Assembly: GCA_003537495.1 (NCBI GenBank)
Contig: DPSB01000539.1
Span: 1 to 5,861, forward strand
Direction of reading: 5' to 3'
Source of the DNA: Cytophagales bacterium
GTDB lineage: Bacteria; Bacteroidota; Bacteroidia; Cytophagales; Cyclobacteriaceae
Length of the DNA: 5,861 nt
Of this stretch, positions 5,857 through 5,861 are shown piece by piece; position 1 is the stretch's first letter; each line of letters begins with the position of its first letter. A program made the position numbers and the translations under genes. The notes below the pieces were generated by a model. The model saw only the letters and a list, made by a program, of their open reading frames with translations. It did no database searches and was not told where the DNA came from.

Positions 5857-5861
5857 AAAAA

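Overview
The window looks like Bacteroidota chromosome, most probably order Cytophagales. The evidence is moderate-to-low GC, few Shine-Dalgarno sites, a TAnnTTTG-type promoter element, an ECF sigma factor paired with a membrane anti-sigma protein carrying a CarboxypepD_reg domain and a SusC-style 'LSEVVITGY' motif, and a small lipoprotein of a type I recall from Flavobacteria and relatives. The order-level placement is inference from protein style, not from a marker gene.

Layout, left to right. Bases 1-124 hold no assignable gene, but contain two short protein-like reading frames that might be debris of a plus-strand gene. A minus-strand gene (125-883) encodes a DUF707-family protein, probably a GT-A-like glycosyltransferase. 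A divergent intergenic region (884-1039) carries a candidate promoter for it. On the plus strand, an ECF sigma factor (about 1040-1576) overlaps by 8 nt a single-pass membrane protein (1569-2930). That protein has an anti-sigma N-terminus, one membrane helix, a periplasmic linker, a CarboxypepD_reg domain, a TonB-box-like SusC motif and a C-terminal TonB domain. After a 98-nt gap comes a 12-helix APC/CAT-type amino acid permease (3029-4477), closed by a strong intrinsic terminator (4516-4550).

The right end is a minus-strand pair read from the right edge leftward. A single-domain 3-hydroxyacyl-CoA dehydrogenase (4996-5856) is followed, with a 20-nt overlap, by a 143-aa lipoprotein (4584-5015). 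The lipoprotein's C-terminal half resembles a Rieske fold that has lost its iron-sulfur ligands.

How the genes work together: the sigma and membrane genes are a clear regulator/sensor pair, in which the anti-sigma domain should hold the sigma factor at the membrane until a periplasmic signal releases it. The dehydrogenase and lipoprotein are probably co-transcribed and translationally coupled, but no shared function is evident. The DUF707 gene and the permease show no clear link to their neighbours. The most unusual item is the anti-sigma protein, which carries both a TonB-box-like segment and a TonB C-terminal domain on one chain. The second is the ligand-less Rieske-like lipoprotein. I see no mobile element, CRISPR array, tRNA or rRNA.
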